Assembly: GCA_002310235.1 (NCBI GenBank)
Contig: DBYO01000036.1
Location: 83,912 to 147,911, forward strand
DNA length: 64,000 bases
Direction: 5' to 3'
Source of the DNA: Bacteroidales bacterium UBA1184
GTDB taxonomy: Bacteria > Bacteroidota > Bacteroidia > Bacteroidales > ML635J-15
A program made the translations under genes and the position numbers. Positions 50,065 through 59,483 of the stretch are shown in pieces; position 1 is the stretch's first letter, and the number at the start of each line of letters is the position of its first letter. A model generated the notes under the pieces. It did no database searches. It saw only the letters and a list, made by a program, of their open reading frames with translations, and was not told the DNA's origin.

Positions 50065-51449
50065 GAAGATTTCTCCTCGCGTACGTGTTGCTGATTTTGT
50101 CGGCTTGTGCATTTGCGCAGGAGAAGTATTTGCATATATCGAGTATCAACATTTCGGGCAACGAAAAAACAAAACCTCAGACAATTTTGCGAGAATTCCG
50201 CTATTCAGTTGGCGACAGCCTCCCCGAGGAGCGTATTGATGTCGAAATACATAATTTTTCCGACAACCTTCATCGTCTCATGTTGTTCAATAATGTGGAA
50301 GTGTTATGTTCCAAGTCCGATTCGGCATCCTCAGTATCGGTAGATGTTAATGTGGTGGAACGTTGGTATTATTGGGTGTATCCAATCCTCGAAATTGCTG
50401 ATCGCAACCTTACATCTTATTTCTATTACAAGGATTTTAAGAAGATAAACTACGGTGTAGCCTTCGACTGGCTAAACTTCCGCGGACGCAACGAAATGCT
50501 CAACTTCAAGGTGCGTCTCGGTTATAAGGAGCATTATGCCGTATCGTATCAGAAACCGAATATGGGCAGAAATCATTGGAGCGGGATCTGGCTCAATGCG
50601 GAATATTTCCGCCAGAAAAAGGAAATAGCTTATATATCGGAGTGCAAGCCGGTGTATGCCGACAACGAAGGACGTTATATCCGTAACATTATTGATGTGG
50701 GTGCCGGCTATGTTTTTCGTCCGCATGTTAACTACGAGTTTTCGCTGTCGCTTACCTACCAGAACGTCCGCAGTCGCGATTCTCTATTGCTGGTCTATGT
50801 AGAAGGTTTACAGCAATATATGATTCCTTCTTTTACTTTCGACTATGATAACCGCGACAGCAAAGTGGCTCCTACATCGGGCATACGCGCACAACTTGGA
50901 GCAAAGGTGTTTGTCGATTTCGATGCCAATACGTTTGCATTTGCAAGCTTAGTGATGGAATACAACACTAGCATATATCACGATCGGCTGTTCTATCACG
51001 GAACACTATCGCATAGGCAGATTTTTGGAAGCTATACAGACGTGCCGATGAACATGAGGATAGAATTGTGTCGCGAAAACCTTATCCGTGGTTTTGACTA
51101 TTATTACATTATGTCGCAGAATTTCAGCGCCTTGCAGAACACTTTTAGTATAAAGTTGCTCGACAGATGCGACTTTTCGCTACCACGTTGGATTCCTAAG
51201 AAATTCAGGGAGCCTTATATTCAAATTTATGCCGATATGTTTGTAGATTTGGCGTATTGTGGTAATTTTGCGCCAAATATAAAAGACGAGAATCCATTGG
51301 TGCAGAAACCAATATACTCGACCGGTGCAGGATTGAGTTTCGAAACCTACTACGACCGAGTTCTTAAGGTTTATGCTGCGTACAATGGAAACTTTAATTT
51401 TTTCGGGGTGTTTGTTGATTACGTGACGCCCATATATAAGAAATTTTGA
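50061..51449 (+). CDS. Small BamA/D15-like outer-membrane protein with one POTRA domain
   Basis: A 462-residue outer-membrane protein: signal peptide (MRRFLLAYVLLILSACAFAQ), one POTRA-like domain (about 25-105; ISSINISGNEKTKPQTILRE, VNVVERWYYWVYPILEIADR) and a beta-barrel of alternating strands (YDNRDSKVAPTSGIRAQLGA is the D15/Omp85 signature) ending in VDYVTPIYKKF. Shorter than BamA (836 residues, encoded 3.5 kb downstream), so a distinct Omp85-family protein of unknown client. An ASAC sequence in the signal region may instead be a lipobox-like coincidence. Translationally coupled to the CBS gene. Confidence 0.85.
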   Translation: MRRFLLAYVLLILSACAFAQEKYLHISSINISGNEKTKPQTILREFRYSVGDSLPEERIDVEIHNFSDNLHRLMLFNNVEVLCSKSDSASSVSVDVNVVERWYYWVYPILEIADRNLTSYFYYKDFKKINYGVAFDWLNFRGRNEMLNFKVRLGYKEHYAVSYQKPNMGRNHWSGIWLNAEYFRQKKEIAYISECKPVYADNEGRYIRNIIDVGAGYVFRPHVNYEFSLSLTYQNVRSRDSLLLVYVEGLQQYMIPSFTFDYDNRDSKVAPTSGIRAQLGAKVFVDFDANTFAFASLVMEYNTSIYHDRLFYHGTLSHRQIFGSYTDVPMNMRIELCRENLIRGFDYYYIMSQNFSALQNTFSIKLLDRCDFSLPRWIPKKFREPYIQIYADMFVDLAYCGNFAPNIKDENPLVQKPIYSTGAGLSFETYYDRVLKVYAAYNGNFNFFGVFVDYVTPIYKKF

Positions 51450-51474
51450 TTGGATTTTAAGTCGAATTGGAAGT

Positions 51475-52356
51475 ATGAACATAGCTATTCACGGACGAAA
51501 TTTTGGTAACAATTTCAGCGGAATGCTTATACAGTTGTTCGAACTGCTGAAAGAATATAACATGGAATTGTATGTAAATGAGAAGTTCTACAATTTTATG
51601 GTTGAAAAGACGATGTTCAAACCCGAGGTCAAAGGTTTGTATTCCGACAAGTTGCCCGCTGACGTAAAATTTGATTTCATGCTCAGCATTGGTGGTGATG
51701 GCACTTTTCTCGAGTCTGCCACATTTGTCGGATCATCGGGAATACCGATGCTTGGCATAAATACGGGCAGACTGGGTTTTTTGTCGTATGTAAACTCGCA
51801 GAATATTCGCAAGGCAATCGAACAGCTTGTAAATCATGATTATACGATTGAAAAAAGAATGTTGTTGGATGTTACTGCCGAAACGCCGTTTTATGGTGAT
51901 ATCAACTTCTGTCTCAACGACTTTTCCATTCTCAAGAAGTCGCGCCTGAGTATGATAAAAATCAAGGTTTCAGCCGACGACAACTACATCAACACTTACT
52001 GGTCCGACGGACTTATAGTTTCCACTCCTACAGGCTCCACTGCATATTCTTTGAGTTGTGGTGGACCTATCGTTACCTCGCAGTCGAATGTCATGCTTAT
52101 TACGCCTATTGCAAATCACAATCTTACGGTTCGACCGCTGGTAATATCGGCCGATTCTGAGATAAAAATTTCGGTTGATTCAAACGAGGGAAGTGTGCTC
52201 GCATCGCTCGATTATAAGTCGTACGCAATAAAGAATTTGAAGCAGATTACAATTCGCAAAGCAAATTTTTATATTAATTTTGTAAATCTATTTAAAAATA
52301 CATATTTTTGCACCCTAAGAGAAAAGCTTATGTGGGGAGTTGATTTAAGAAATTAA
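51475..52356 (+). CDS. nadK: NAD kinase
   Basis: A 293-residue cytoplasmic enzyme making NADP from NAD and ATP. The GGDGT motif is at residues 73-77, NTGRLGFLS near 95, the substrate loop TPTGSTAYSLSCGGPIV near 183-199, and NHNLTVRPLVI near 213. Length is normal. The promoter of the downstream PorG-like gene lies inside its last 80 bases. Confidence 0.95.
   Translation: MNIAIHGRNFGNNFSGMLIQLFELLKEYNMELYVNEKFYNFMVEKTMFKPEVKGLYSDKLPADVKFDFMLSIGGDGTFLESATFVGSSGIPMLGINTGRLGFLSYVNSQNIRKAIEQLVNHDYTIEKRMLLDVTAETPFYGDINFCLNDFSILKKSRLSMIKIKVSADDNYINTYWSDGLIVSTPTGSTAYSLSCGGPIVTSQSNVMLITPIANHNLTVRPLVISADSEIKISVDSNEGSVLASLDYKSYAIKNLKQITIRKANFYINFVNLFKNTYFCTLREKLMWGVDLRN
52278..52310 (+). promoter_or_regulatory. 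Internal promoter in nadK 3' end (TTTTG-N20-TATTTTTG)
   Basis: TTTTG at 52278-52282 and -7 TATTTTTG at 52303-52310, spaced exactly 20 nt, about 95 nt before ATG 52406. Both elements match the consensus. Confidence 0.6.
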
Positions 52357-52405
52357 CCTCGCATAAATTGTTGGTTTATAAGAAAATAGAAAATATTTTA
52401 ACGAT

Positions 52406-53365
52406 ATGAAGAGATTTGCAGTCTTGACAATTCTTATGCTTTTTGTGACGCTTTTTGCTGTCGCACAGAGCAGAGATTGGAGAAGATACAGGCATGAATT
52501 AGTTTTCGGCGCTGGAACGGCAGAGTTTATGGGGGATCTTGGTGGAGGCAAAGGCGTCGGTACTCATTTTGTGAAAGACTTTGATATTCAGGCAGGTCGT
52601 TGGGCGTTTATGGCCGCATACGGATACAAGCTTTCCGAAAGATTCACATTGCGTACAGGTTTGTATTACGGACGTGTTTTCGGAAGCGACCGCTTTACTC
52701 CCGAATATGCACGTAACGGACGTAACCTTACTTTCCGTTCTCCGATAGTGGAGTTGAATGAAGTTGTCGAATTTTCGTTGCTGCGTGAAACATACGGACA
52801 TCGCTACCATATTAAGCGTGCCAAAGGTAAGAAGCCGACACCAAATATTTATATTTTTGCAGGTGTAGGCGGTTTCTTCTTCAACCCGAGAGCTCAGTAT
52901 CTCCCAGTTGTAAAAGACGATGCCGGCAATCCAGTTCTTGATGCCGAAGGAAACACTACTCCCAACACTTCCGATGCTAGATATGGAAAGTGGTATTCGT
53001 TGCAGCCATTGGGAACCGAAGGTCAGGGTTATGTTTCTACACGCAAGAAGTATAGCAGAATACAGATGTCGATACCTTTTGGTGTTGGTATGAACGCACT
53101 TATAACTAGAAGTTGGGGTATAGGTTTCGATTTCGGATTCCGCTACACTCTCTCCGACTATATTGATGATGTGAGCAATACTTATGTTTCTCCCGATATC
53201 TACGATGACCCAGTTGCAAGCTATTTTGCAAACCCCGACAGCAAATATCCTGTTGGTGCAGGCGAACAGCGCGGTGATAATAAGTGGAACGATGCTTATA
53301 TGTTCTTGACAATCAAGGTTACATACAAGTTGTTCTCGAACCGCAGAGGTAGATCGAAATTTTAA
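52406..53365 (+). CDS. PorG-like outer-membrane beta-barrel protein (first of two)
   Basis: A 319-residue outer-membrane protein of the DUF6089/PorG-like family: signal peptide (MKRFAVLTILMLFVTLFAVAQ), then alternating barrel strands (RHELVFGAGTAEFMGDLGGG, KLSERFTLRTGLYYGRVFGS, WGIGFDFGFRYTLSDYIDD) and an aromatic-terminated end region (FLTIKVTYKLF). PorG is an integral outer-membrane component of the T9SS in Porphyromonas, where its gene lies beside uppS. It is larger than the next gene's product; which of the two is the PorG orthologue cannot be settled here. Confidence 0.82.
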   Translation: MKRFAVLTILMLFVTLFAVAQSRDWRRYRHELVFGAGTAEFMGDLGGGKGVGTHFVKDFDIQAGRWAFMAAYGYKLSERFTLRTGLYYGRVFGSDRFTPEYARNGRNLTFRSPIVELNEVVEFSLLRETYGHRYHIKRAKGKKPTPNIYIFAGVGGFFFNPRAQYLPVVKDDAGNPVLDAEGNTTPNTSDARYGKWYSLQPLGTEGQGYVSTRKKYSRIQMSIPFGVGMNALITRSWGIGFDFGFRYTLSDYIDDVSNTYVSPDIYDDPVASYFANPDSKYPVGAGEQRGDNKWNDAYMFLTIKVTYKLFSNRRGRSKF

Positions 53366-53409
53366 GATTATATTAAAAATATTTTGCATGATTTTGCGTT
53401 ATATCCAAT

Positions 53410-54186
53410 ATGGATAGGCTGAACAAAAGATCATATAAACTTTTAAAACAAATGACGGTAGCGACGTTACTGTCGTTTGTTTTTTTGTTTGTATCCTTGC
53501 CGTCCAGGGCGCAGTACGGACTTGAAGTCGGTTTAAATGCAGGTGTCTCATATTATATGGGCGACATAAACTATGCAAGACAGTTTTATCATCCTAGACA
53601 CAACCTAGGTGCGTCGTTGAAGTTCCATTTTAGCAATAGGGTAATATTGAGACTTGGTTATTTCAACACAAGACTTGTAGGCAACGATGCAGACTTCAAG
53701 AATACGTTTCAGCAAGTAAGGAACAAGTCGTTTGCTGTATCGGTGGACGAAATTTCAGCACAAGCTGAAATAAATTTCTTACCTTATATATATGGTGATG
53801 TGGCACACAACAGCTTTACCCCGTATATGCAGGTTGGTGTTGCCGGATCTTTTGTCAGTAGAACTGCTAACGATGAGGACTTCTTTACAATGGCTATACC
53901 ATTTGGCTTTGGTTTTAAGAAAAATATTTTGCCAAGGTTGGTGCTTAGCATCGAATGGGGTTTCCGTTGGACAATATCTGATATGATAGACGGAATTACA
54001 AATGAAAGCATAAAAAACGATTACCAGATTGCGTATGGCACACCATTGACCGAAGATATCAACATGAAACAATTGGGTTTCCGCTATACAAACGATTGGT
54101 ATTCAGTAGCGTTGATAGGAATATCATATACATTTAAAATAGGAGGCCTTGGTTGTCCTGCATATTACAAGAAACACGACAAATGA
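53410..54186 (+). CDS. PorG-like outer-membrane beta-barrel protein (second of two)
   Basis: A 258-residue outer-membrane barrel protein: an N-region (MDRLNKRSYKLLKQ) precedes the signal core (MTVATLLSFVFLFVSLPSRAQ), then YGLEVGLNAGVSYYMGDINY, RVILRLGYFNTRLVGND, LSIEWGFRWTISDMIDGI and a final ALIGISYTFKIGG strand. The same family as its neighbour; this is the copy directly next to uppS and close to the usual PorG length, so it is the better PorG candidate. Its stop overlaps the uppS start (ATGA). Confidence 0.85.
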   Translation: MDRLNKRSYKLLKQMTVATLLSFVFLFVSLPSRAQYGLEVGLNAGVSYYMGDINYARQFYHPRHNLGASLKFHFSNRVILRLGYFNTRLVGNDADFKNTFQQVRNKSFAVSVDEISAQAEINFLPYIYGDVAHNSFTPYMQVGVAGSFVSRTANDEDFFTMAIPFGFGFKKNILPRLVLSIEWGFRWTISDMIDGITNESIKNDYQIAYGTPLTEDINMKQLGFRYTNDWYSVALIGISYTFKIGGLGCPAYYKKHDK

Positions 54187-54932
54187 CAATGAATCTACTC
54201 GATAAAATAGATAGGACTAAACTTCCGCAGCATGTGGCATTTATCATGGACGGAAACGGTCGCTGGGCGAAAAAACTCGGGCAGATAAGGCTTTTTGGTC
54301 ATAAGCGTGGTGTAAAGACGGTAAAGGAAATGCTAACTGCAGCAGGGAATCTTGGTATCAGATATGTGACCGTATATGCGTTTTCAACCGAGAATTGGAG
54401 CCGTCCTATCGATGAGGTTAGCGGAATAATGGGACTCTTGTCAAATGCAATCGACGACGAGATAGATAATATGATGAAGAATGGTGTCCGAGTGTCGGTA
54501 ATAGGAGAAGTGGAACGTTTGTCGGATCCATTACGCAAGAAAATCGCATATGTTATCGATAGAACCAAGAATAACAATAAACTTGATTTTATTGTTGCAC
54601 TAAGCTATAGCGGAAGATGGGATATAGTGGAAGCTTCTCGTAAGATTGCTGAGGATTGCATAAGCGGAAAAATTTCTCCAGATGATATAAACTACGATTT
54701 GTTCCCCAAATATTTGTCCACGGCAGGCGTTCCCGATCCCGAACTAATGATTCGTACAAGTGGGGAGTCTAGAATCAGCAATTTTCTTTTGTATCAACTT
54801 GCCTACAGTGAATTGTATTTTACCGATGTGCTGTGGCCTGATTTTACAAAAGAGGAGTTGTACAAGGCTTTGATAAGCTATCAGAACAGAGAACGAAGGT
54901 TTGGTAAAACTAGTGAGCAAGTAAAAAAGTAA
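54183..54932 (+). CDS. uppS: Undecaprenyl diphosphate synthase (isoprenyl transferase)
   Basis: A 249-residue cis-prenyltransferase that makes the C55 carrier for peptidoglycan and LPS. It has the signature IMDGNGRWAKK at residues 21-31 with Asp23, the FSTENWSR segment near 74-81 and the C-terminal PDPELMIRTSGESRISNFLL near 194-213. Start ATG 54183 overlaps the previous stop by 4 nt (ATGA); an upstream TTG in-frame is rejected. Confidence 0.95.
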   Translation: MTMNLLDKIDRTKLPQHVAFIMDGNGRWAKKLGQIRLFGHKRGVKTVKEMLTAAGNLGIRYVTVYAFSTENWSRPIDEVSGIMGLLSNAIDDEIDNMMKNGVRVSVIGEVERLSDPLRKKIAYVIDRTKNNNKLDFIVALSYSGRWDIVEASRKIAEDCISGKISPDDINYDLFPKYLSTAGVPDPELMIRTSGESRISNFLLYQLAYSELYFTDVLWPDFTKEELYKALISYQNRERRFGKTSEQVKK

Positions 54933-54936
54933 CAGG

Positions 54937-57447
54937 ATGAGAAGGTTTGTATTGATATTGTTGTTGTTTGTTTTCTCTGTTGCCGCAGTGAATGCACAGA
55001 ATACCATATATTCCAGTGGAAGCACTGTAAATTACTTGTCTCCAAAAGAATATGAGATTGGTGGTGTCACTATATCTGGAGTGCAATATCTCGACCACAA
55101 TGTGTTACTATATCTTACCGGCCTCGAAATAGGAAAGAAAATTTCGGTGCCGGGACAGGATATTGCCGATGCAATAAAGAAATTGTGGGAACAAGGATTG
55201 TTTTCGGATGTGAAGATTTCGGTTACAAACACAATTGGCGATAAGATTTTTCTAGACATATATCTCGAAGAGCGTCCGCGACTGTCAAAATTCTCGTTCA
55301 AAGGCGTAAAGAAAGGCGAAGCCGACGATATTCGTGAGCATATTAAGCTCACAAAGGGTTCGCAGGTTACCGAAAACATGAAGTTGTCTTCGGAGCGGTA
55401 CATCAAGGACTATTTTATTGACAAGGGTTACTTCAATACAGACGTTACCATAACCGAGGAAGCGGATTCTAGTCTTGCAAATAGTGTGATACTTGTTTTT
55501 GATGTAAACAAGCATGAGAGAATCAAGATTAGTGAAATAATTTTCGAAGGCAATAATTCGATAAAAGAGTCGAAGTTGCGACACAAGATGAAGGAAACAA
55601 AGCGCAAGAGATGGTACAGTTTCTTTAAGCCATCTAAGTACATCCCTAAAAATTTTGCCGACGACAAGAAGAAAATAATAGAAAAGTACAATGAGGAAGG
55701 CTATCGTGATGCTCTCATTACTTATGATTCAATTTCACCAAACGACGAGAAGACTATTAATTTATATATAGGTATAGAGGAAGGTCACAAGTTCTATTTC
55801 CGCAACATAAGTTGGCTTGGAAATACTATGTATTCGTCAGAACAGCTTTCGAATGTACTAGGCATAAAGAAAGGCGATGTATATAGTAGCAAGGTGCTAG
55901 ATGAAAAGTTGCTTTATGACCCGACAGGCGTTATGGCTCTTTATCAAGACAATGGTTATTTGTTTTCCAATGTTCAACCTATCGAAGTGCTTGTCGAAAA
56001 CGATTCCATCGACCTTGAAATGAGAATTTACGAAGGAAAGCAGGCAACTATCAATCGTGTTACTCTTGTGGGAAACAATCGTACCAATGATCATGTGATT
56101 ATGCGTGAGGTGCGTACCCGTCCTGGAAGTCTCTACAACCGCTCCGAAGTGCAGCGTACAATCCGTGAACTCGCACAGTTGGGATATTTCAACCCCGAAA
56201 AGCTTAATGTCGATTTCAACCCCGATCCTGTTTCTGGAACAGTTGACCTTGAATATACTGTAGAGGAAAAGCCATCCGATCAAATTCAAATATCAGGAGG
56301 CTATGGTTCAAGAATGTTTGTCGGTACGCTAGGTGTAACGTTTACCAATTTCTCGTTACGCAACATTTTCAATTTCAAGTCGTACCGTCCTTTGCCCTCT
56401 GGCGACGGACAAAGACTGTCTATTCAGGCCTCGGCAAGTGGATTGTGGTATCAGAACTATAGTTTCTCATTTGTTGATCCATGGTTTGGCGGTAAAAAGC
56501 CAAATTCGTTCTCGTTGTCGGTTTATCATTCTAATGTAAGAAATTATTCAGGTAAAGAAGAGACAAAGGATGAACGTCAAACGTTTAAGGTGACAGGTGC
56601 TGGCATTGGTTTGGGTCAGCGTCTGCAAGTCCCTGATGATTATTTTACTTTGTATCTTGAATTGTCGTACAAACGTTACAACATCCACAACTATACTCAA
56701 TATTCGATGATGTTCGACAATGGTATCTCCAACAACTTATCGGTTAAGGCTGTACTTGGTCGTTCGTCGTCGGGACCAAACCCGATTTATCCTACAATGG
56801 GGTCCGAATTCTCGGTATCGGCAGAACTTACACCTCCTTATTCGTATATGAACGGCAAGGATTATACCGATCCCGACATGACATTGCAGGAACGCTACAA
56901 GTGGATAGAATATCATAAATATAAGGCATCTGCAAAATGGTTCACTACACTGCTCGGTCCAAAGGACGGCAGTTCGAGAGCTTTGGTGCTTGTTACAAAA
57001 GCTGAATTTGGTTTACTCGGTATGTACAATAAGAATGTGGGTAAGTCTCCGTTTGAGTACTTCCAGCTTGGTGGTGATGGACTATATGGATACAACTTGT
57101 ACGGAGCCGAAAATATTGGTTTGAGAGGATATTCCAACCAATCGCTTACTCCAGCATCGAATGGTTATGTTTATAATAAGTATTGTGTAGAACTTCGCTA
57201 CCCTATGTCGCTAAATCCAAATGCTACATTCTATGCCATTGTGTTTGCTGAAGCAGGAAATTGTTGGTATTCAATAGAGAATTTCCGTCCATTCGATGTC
57301 AAGCGTTCTGCTGGTGTGGGCGTGAGAGTTTACATGTCGATGATAGGTCTCATCGGTGTTGACTGGGGTTACGGATTCGATCAGGTTCCTGGAAACCCGA
57401 GTGCAAACGGCAGTCAGTTCCATTTCGTAATAGGTCAGAATTTTTAA
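54937..57447 (+). CDS. bamA: Outer-membrane protein assembly factor BamA
   Basis: An 836-residue essential Omp85 protein that folds beta-barrels into the outer membrane. Signal peptide (MRRFVLILLLFVFSVAAVNA), five POTRA domains over about 40-430 (e.g. ERPRLSKFSFKGVKKGEADD), then a 16-strand barrel with the Omp85 lid-lock motif GLRGYSNQSL (the VRGF/Y equivalent) near residue 730 and the C-terminal signal QFHFVIGQNF. Starts 4 nt after the uppS stop. Confidence 0.96.
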   Translation: MRRFVLILLLFVFSVAAVNAQNTIYSSGSTVNYLSPKEYEIGGVTISGVQYLDHNVLLYLTGLEIGKKISVPGQDIADAIKKLWEQGLFSDVKISVTNTIGDKIFLDIYLEERPRLSKFSFKGVKKGEADDIREHIKLTKGSQVTENMKLSSERYIKDYFIDKGYFNTDVTITEEADSSLANSVILVFDVNKHERIKISEIIFEGNNSIKESKLRHKMKETKRKRWYSFFKPSKYIPKNFADDKKKIIEKYNEEGYRDALITYDSISPNDEKTINLYIGIEEGHKFYFRNISWLGNTMYSSEQLSNVLGIKKGDVYSSKVLDEKLLYDPTGVMALYQDNGYLFSNVQPIEVLVENDSIDLEMRIYEGKQATINRVTLVGNNRTNDHVIMREVRTRPGSLYNRSEVQRTIRELAQLGYFNPEKLNVDFNPDPVSGTVDLEYTVEEKPSDQIQISGGYGSRMFVGTLGVTFTNFSLRNIFNFKSYRPLPSGDGQRLSIQASASGLWYQNYSFSFVDPWFGGKKPNSFSLSVYHSNVRNYSGKEETKDERQTFKVTGAGIGLGQRLQVPDDYFTLYLELSYKRYNIHNYTQYSMMFDNGISNNLSVKAVLGRSSSGPNPIYPTMGSEFSVSAELTPPYSYMNGKDYTDPDMTLQERYKWIEYHKYKASAKWFTTLLGPKDGSSRALVLVTKAEFGLLGMYNKNVGKSPFEYFQLGGDGLYGYNLYGAENIGLRGYSNQSLTPASNGYVYNKYCVELRYPMSLNPNATFYAIVFAEAGNCWYSIENFRPFDVKRSAGVGVRVYMSMIGLIGVDWGYGFDQVPGNPSANGSQFHFVIGQNF

Positions 57448-57506
57448 ATGGAACGATTATTGCTAATGTAACACTTCGACAAATGGTGGAAATGAAATTT
57501 TTGAAT

Positions 57507-57514
57507 TAACTTTG
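57507..57514 (+). promoter_or_regulatory. -7 box (TAACTTTG) before the Skp pair
   Basis: TAnnTTTG match 55 nt before ATG 57569; suggests the skp-skp-murI genes have their own start besides read-through from bamA. Confidence 0.45.
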
Positions 57515-57568
57515 CAGAATTATAATAGGTTAAATCTTTGAATTGTTGAACTTTTGAACTATACAGAT

Positions 57569-58081
57569 ATGAAACGAGTATTTTTATTTACAGTTGTATT
57601 GTTTTTCGCAACTTTCTCTTTCGGACAGAAATATGCATATGTTGATACCGAATATATTTTGAATAATATTCCAGTTTACGAATCTGCAAAAACTCAACTC
57701 GAGGACCTGACTAAGGAATGGAAAAAGGAAATCGATGCAAAAAAAACATCAATAGATCAGATGTACCAGAATTACCAGTCTGAAAGGATTCTTCTTACCG
57801 AAGAACTTCGTGCAAAACGTGAAGACGAAATAATGAAAAAAGAGCAGGAACTCAAGCAGTTGCAACAGAAGTATTTCGGTGAAAGCGGTATGCTTTACAA
57901 AAAGCGTGAGGAACTTATAAAGCCTATTCAGGACGATATTTACAATGCAATCAAGGAAATCGCTACCGAAGGCAATTATGCAGTTATCTTCGATACTGCC
58001 AACAATCTCAACATGCTTTATACCGATCCGCGTCACGACAAGAGCGACGAGGTTCTTAGGAAATTGGGTTACAAAAATTAA
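57569..58081 (+). CDS. Skp/OmpH family periplasmic chaperone (first of two)
   Basis: A 170-residue exported protein: signal peptide (MKRVFLFTVVLFFATFSFGQ), then YAYVDTEYILNNIPVYESA and a long coiled coil (about 35-120, KEWKKEIDAKKTSIDQ...). Skp trimers escort unfolded outer-membrane proteins to BamA. ATG 57569 is used; an upstream TTG is unlikely. Confidence 0.92.
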   Translation: MKRVFLFTVVLFFATFSFGQKYAYVDTEYILNNIPVYESAKTQLEDLTKEWKKEIDAKKTSIDQMYQNYQSERILLTEELRAKREDEIMKKEQELKQLQQKYFGESGMLYKKREELIKPIQDDIYNAIKEIATEGNYAVIFDTANNLNMLYTDPRHDKSDEVLRKLGYKN

Positions 58082-58108
58082 TTTTGAAATAATTTAAATT
58101 TAGGATAG

Positions 58109-58615
58109 ATGAAAAGGACAATTTTAGTATTGGTGCTGTGCTTAGGCTGTCTGTCGATGTTTTCGCAGAAGGCTGTAAAGTTCGCCCATGTTGATGTGCA
58201 GGCTATTTTCGGTGAGATGCCAGAAAAAGCAGCTGCTACTAAGGAAGTGGAAGATTACGCAAAGACTCTCGAAGACCAGATGCAGGTTATGTACAAGGAA
58301 TACGAGACTAAGATGAAGGAATATAGTGAAAACAAAGACAATTGGTCGGCTCTTATCCGTCAGGACAAGGAAGAAGCAATAATGTCGTTGCAGCAGCGTA
58401 TTCAGAATTTCCAGCAGCAGGCCGAAACCGACTTGCAGAACCGCGAGGCTGCTTTGCTCGAACCTATCACAAACAAGATTAAGGATGCAATCAACGCAGT
58501 GGCTGCAGAGCAAGGATTAACTTATGTTTATGACAAAACCACTTTGCTCTACACTTCACCCGATGCAACAGACATCACTGCTGATGTAAAGGCAAAGCTT
58601 GGAATAAAGAAATAA
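58109..58615 (+). CDS. Skp/OmpH family periplasmic chaperone (second of two)
   Basis: A 168-residue paralogue of the preceding gene: signal peptide (MKRTILVLVLCLGCLSMFSQ), KFAHVDVQAIFGEMPEKAAA, then a Gln/Glu-rich coiled coil (about 45-125) and the conserved C-terminal part with LTYVYDKTTLLYTSPDATD. Two adjacent Skp genes are normal in this order. Confidence 0.92.
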   Translation: MKRTILVLVLCLGCLSMFSQKAVKFAHVDVQAIFGEMPEKAAATKEVEDYAKTLEDQMQVMYKEYETKMKEYSENKDNWSALIRQDKEEAIMSLQQRIQNFQQQAETDLQNREAALLEPITNKIKDAINAVAAEQGLTYVYDKTTLLYTSPDATDITADVKAKLGIKK

Positions 58616-58685
58616 TTTGAAATTTAAATGCATTTCCAAAAGTGCGGCTTGCGTGTCGGCTTATGGAAATGCTTTTTATTTTAAT

Positions 58686-59483
58686 ATGAACGAAAACAGC
58701 CCTATAGGAGTATTCGACAGCGGAATAGGCGGTCTTACCGTCCTTCGCGAACTTCTCGCCGAACTTCCCGACGAGGATTTCATCTATTTTGCCGACAGCA
58801 AGAATGCTCCGTATGGTCCGCGTTCGGTTGAGGAAGTCACGGCATTGTCGTCGCGGATTGTGAATTTTTTGGTTTCGAAGGGCTGTAAGATTGTTGTAAT
58901 TGCTTGCAACACAGCAACGGCGGCGGCTGTTTATGCAATGCGCAAGGAGTTCAAGGTGCCAATTATAGGACTTGAACCTGCCGTTAAACCAGCATGCCTA
59001 AAGACACGCACAAGGCACGTTGGTGTTTTGGCTACCGAGGGAACTTTCCGTGGCGCACATTTCAAAAACACTAGCGACAAGTACCGCAAATATGTTTCTT
59101 TGCACTTGGAAATAGCCAAGGAGCTTGTCGAACTCGCCGAGCGTGGTATTTTCAGTGGCGACGAAGTCGATTCCATAATCGAGAAGTATGTCGCACCGCT
59201 CAGGCAGAACAATGTTGACCATATAGTGCTTGGTTGCACACATTATCCGTTTTTCCGCCCCGTAATCGAGCGTGTTGCTGGCAGCGGAATCAAAATCATT
59301 GATTCGTCGGAGGCAATTGCTCGCCGCACCAAGGACATACTTATGACAACCAATATGATGCGCACGGAAAATCCACACCGTACAGTCCGTCTGTATTCCT
59401 CCGATTCTCCAGAAAAACTTTCACTTATTGCAAATGCTTATCTTAATGAAGAAGTAAGCATTGAAGGAAATGTAAGGCTATAG
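58686..59483 (+). CDS. murI: Glutamate racemase
   Basis: A 265-residue enzyme that makes D-glutamate for peptidoglycan. It has PIGVFDSGIGGLTVLREL at the N-terminus (Asp11, Ser12) and the two catalytic cysteines in VIACNTATAAA (Cys74) and LGCTHYPFF (Cys184). Start ATG 58686; a TTG at 58617 would add 23 residues not typical of the family. Last gene of the cluster. Confidence 0.95.
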   Translation: MNENSPIGVFDSGIGGLTVLRELLAELPDEDFIYFADSKNAPYGPRSVEEVTALSSRIVNFLVSKGCKIVVIACNTATAAAVYAMRKEFKVPIIGLEPAVKPACLKTRTRHVGVLATEGTFRGAHFKNTSDKYRKYVSLHLEIAKELVELAERGIFSGDEVDSIIEKYVAPLRQNNVDHIVLGCTHYPFFRPVIERVAGSGIKIIDSSEAIARRTKDILMTTNMMRTENPHRTVRLYSSDSPEKLSLIANAYLNEEVSIEGNVRL

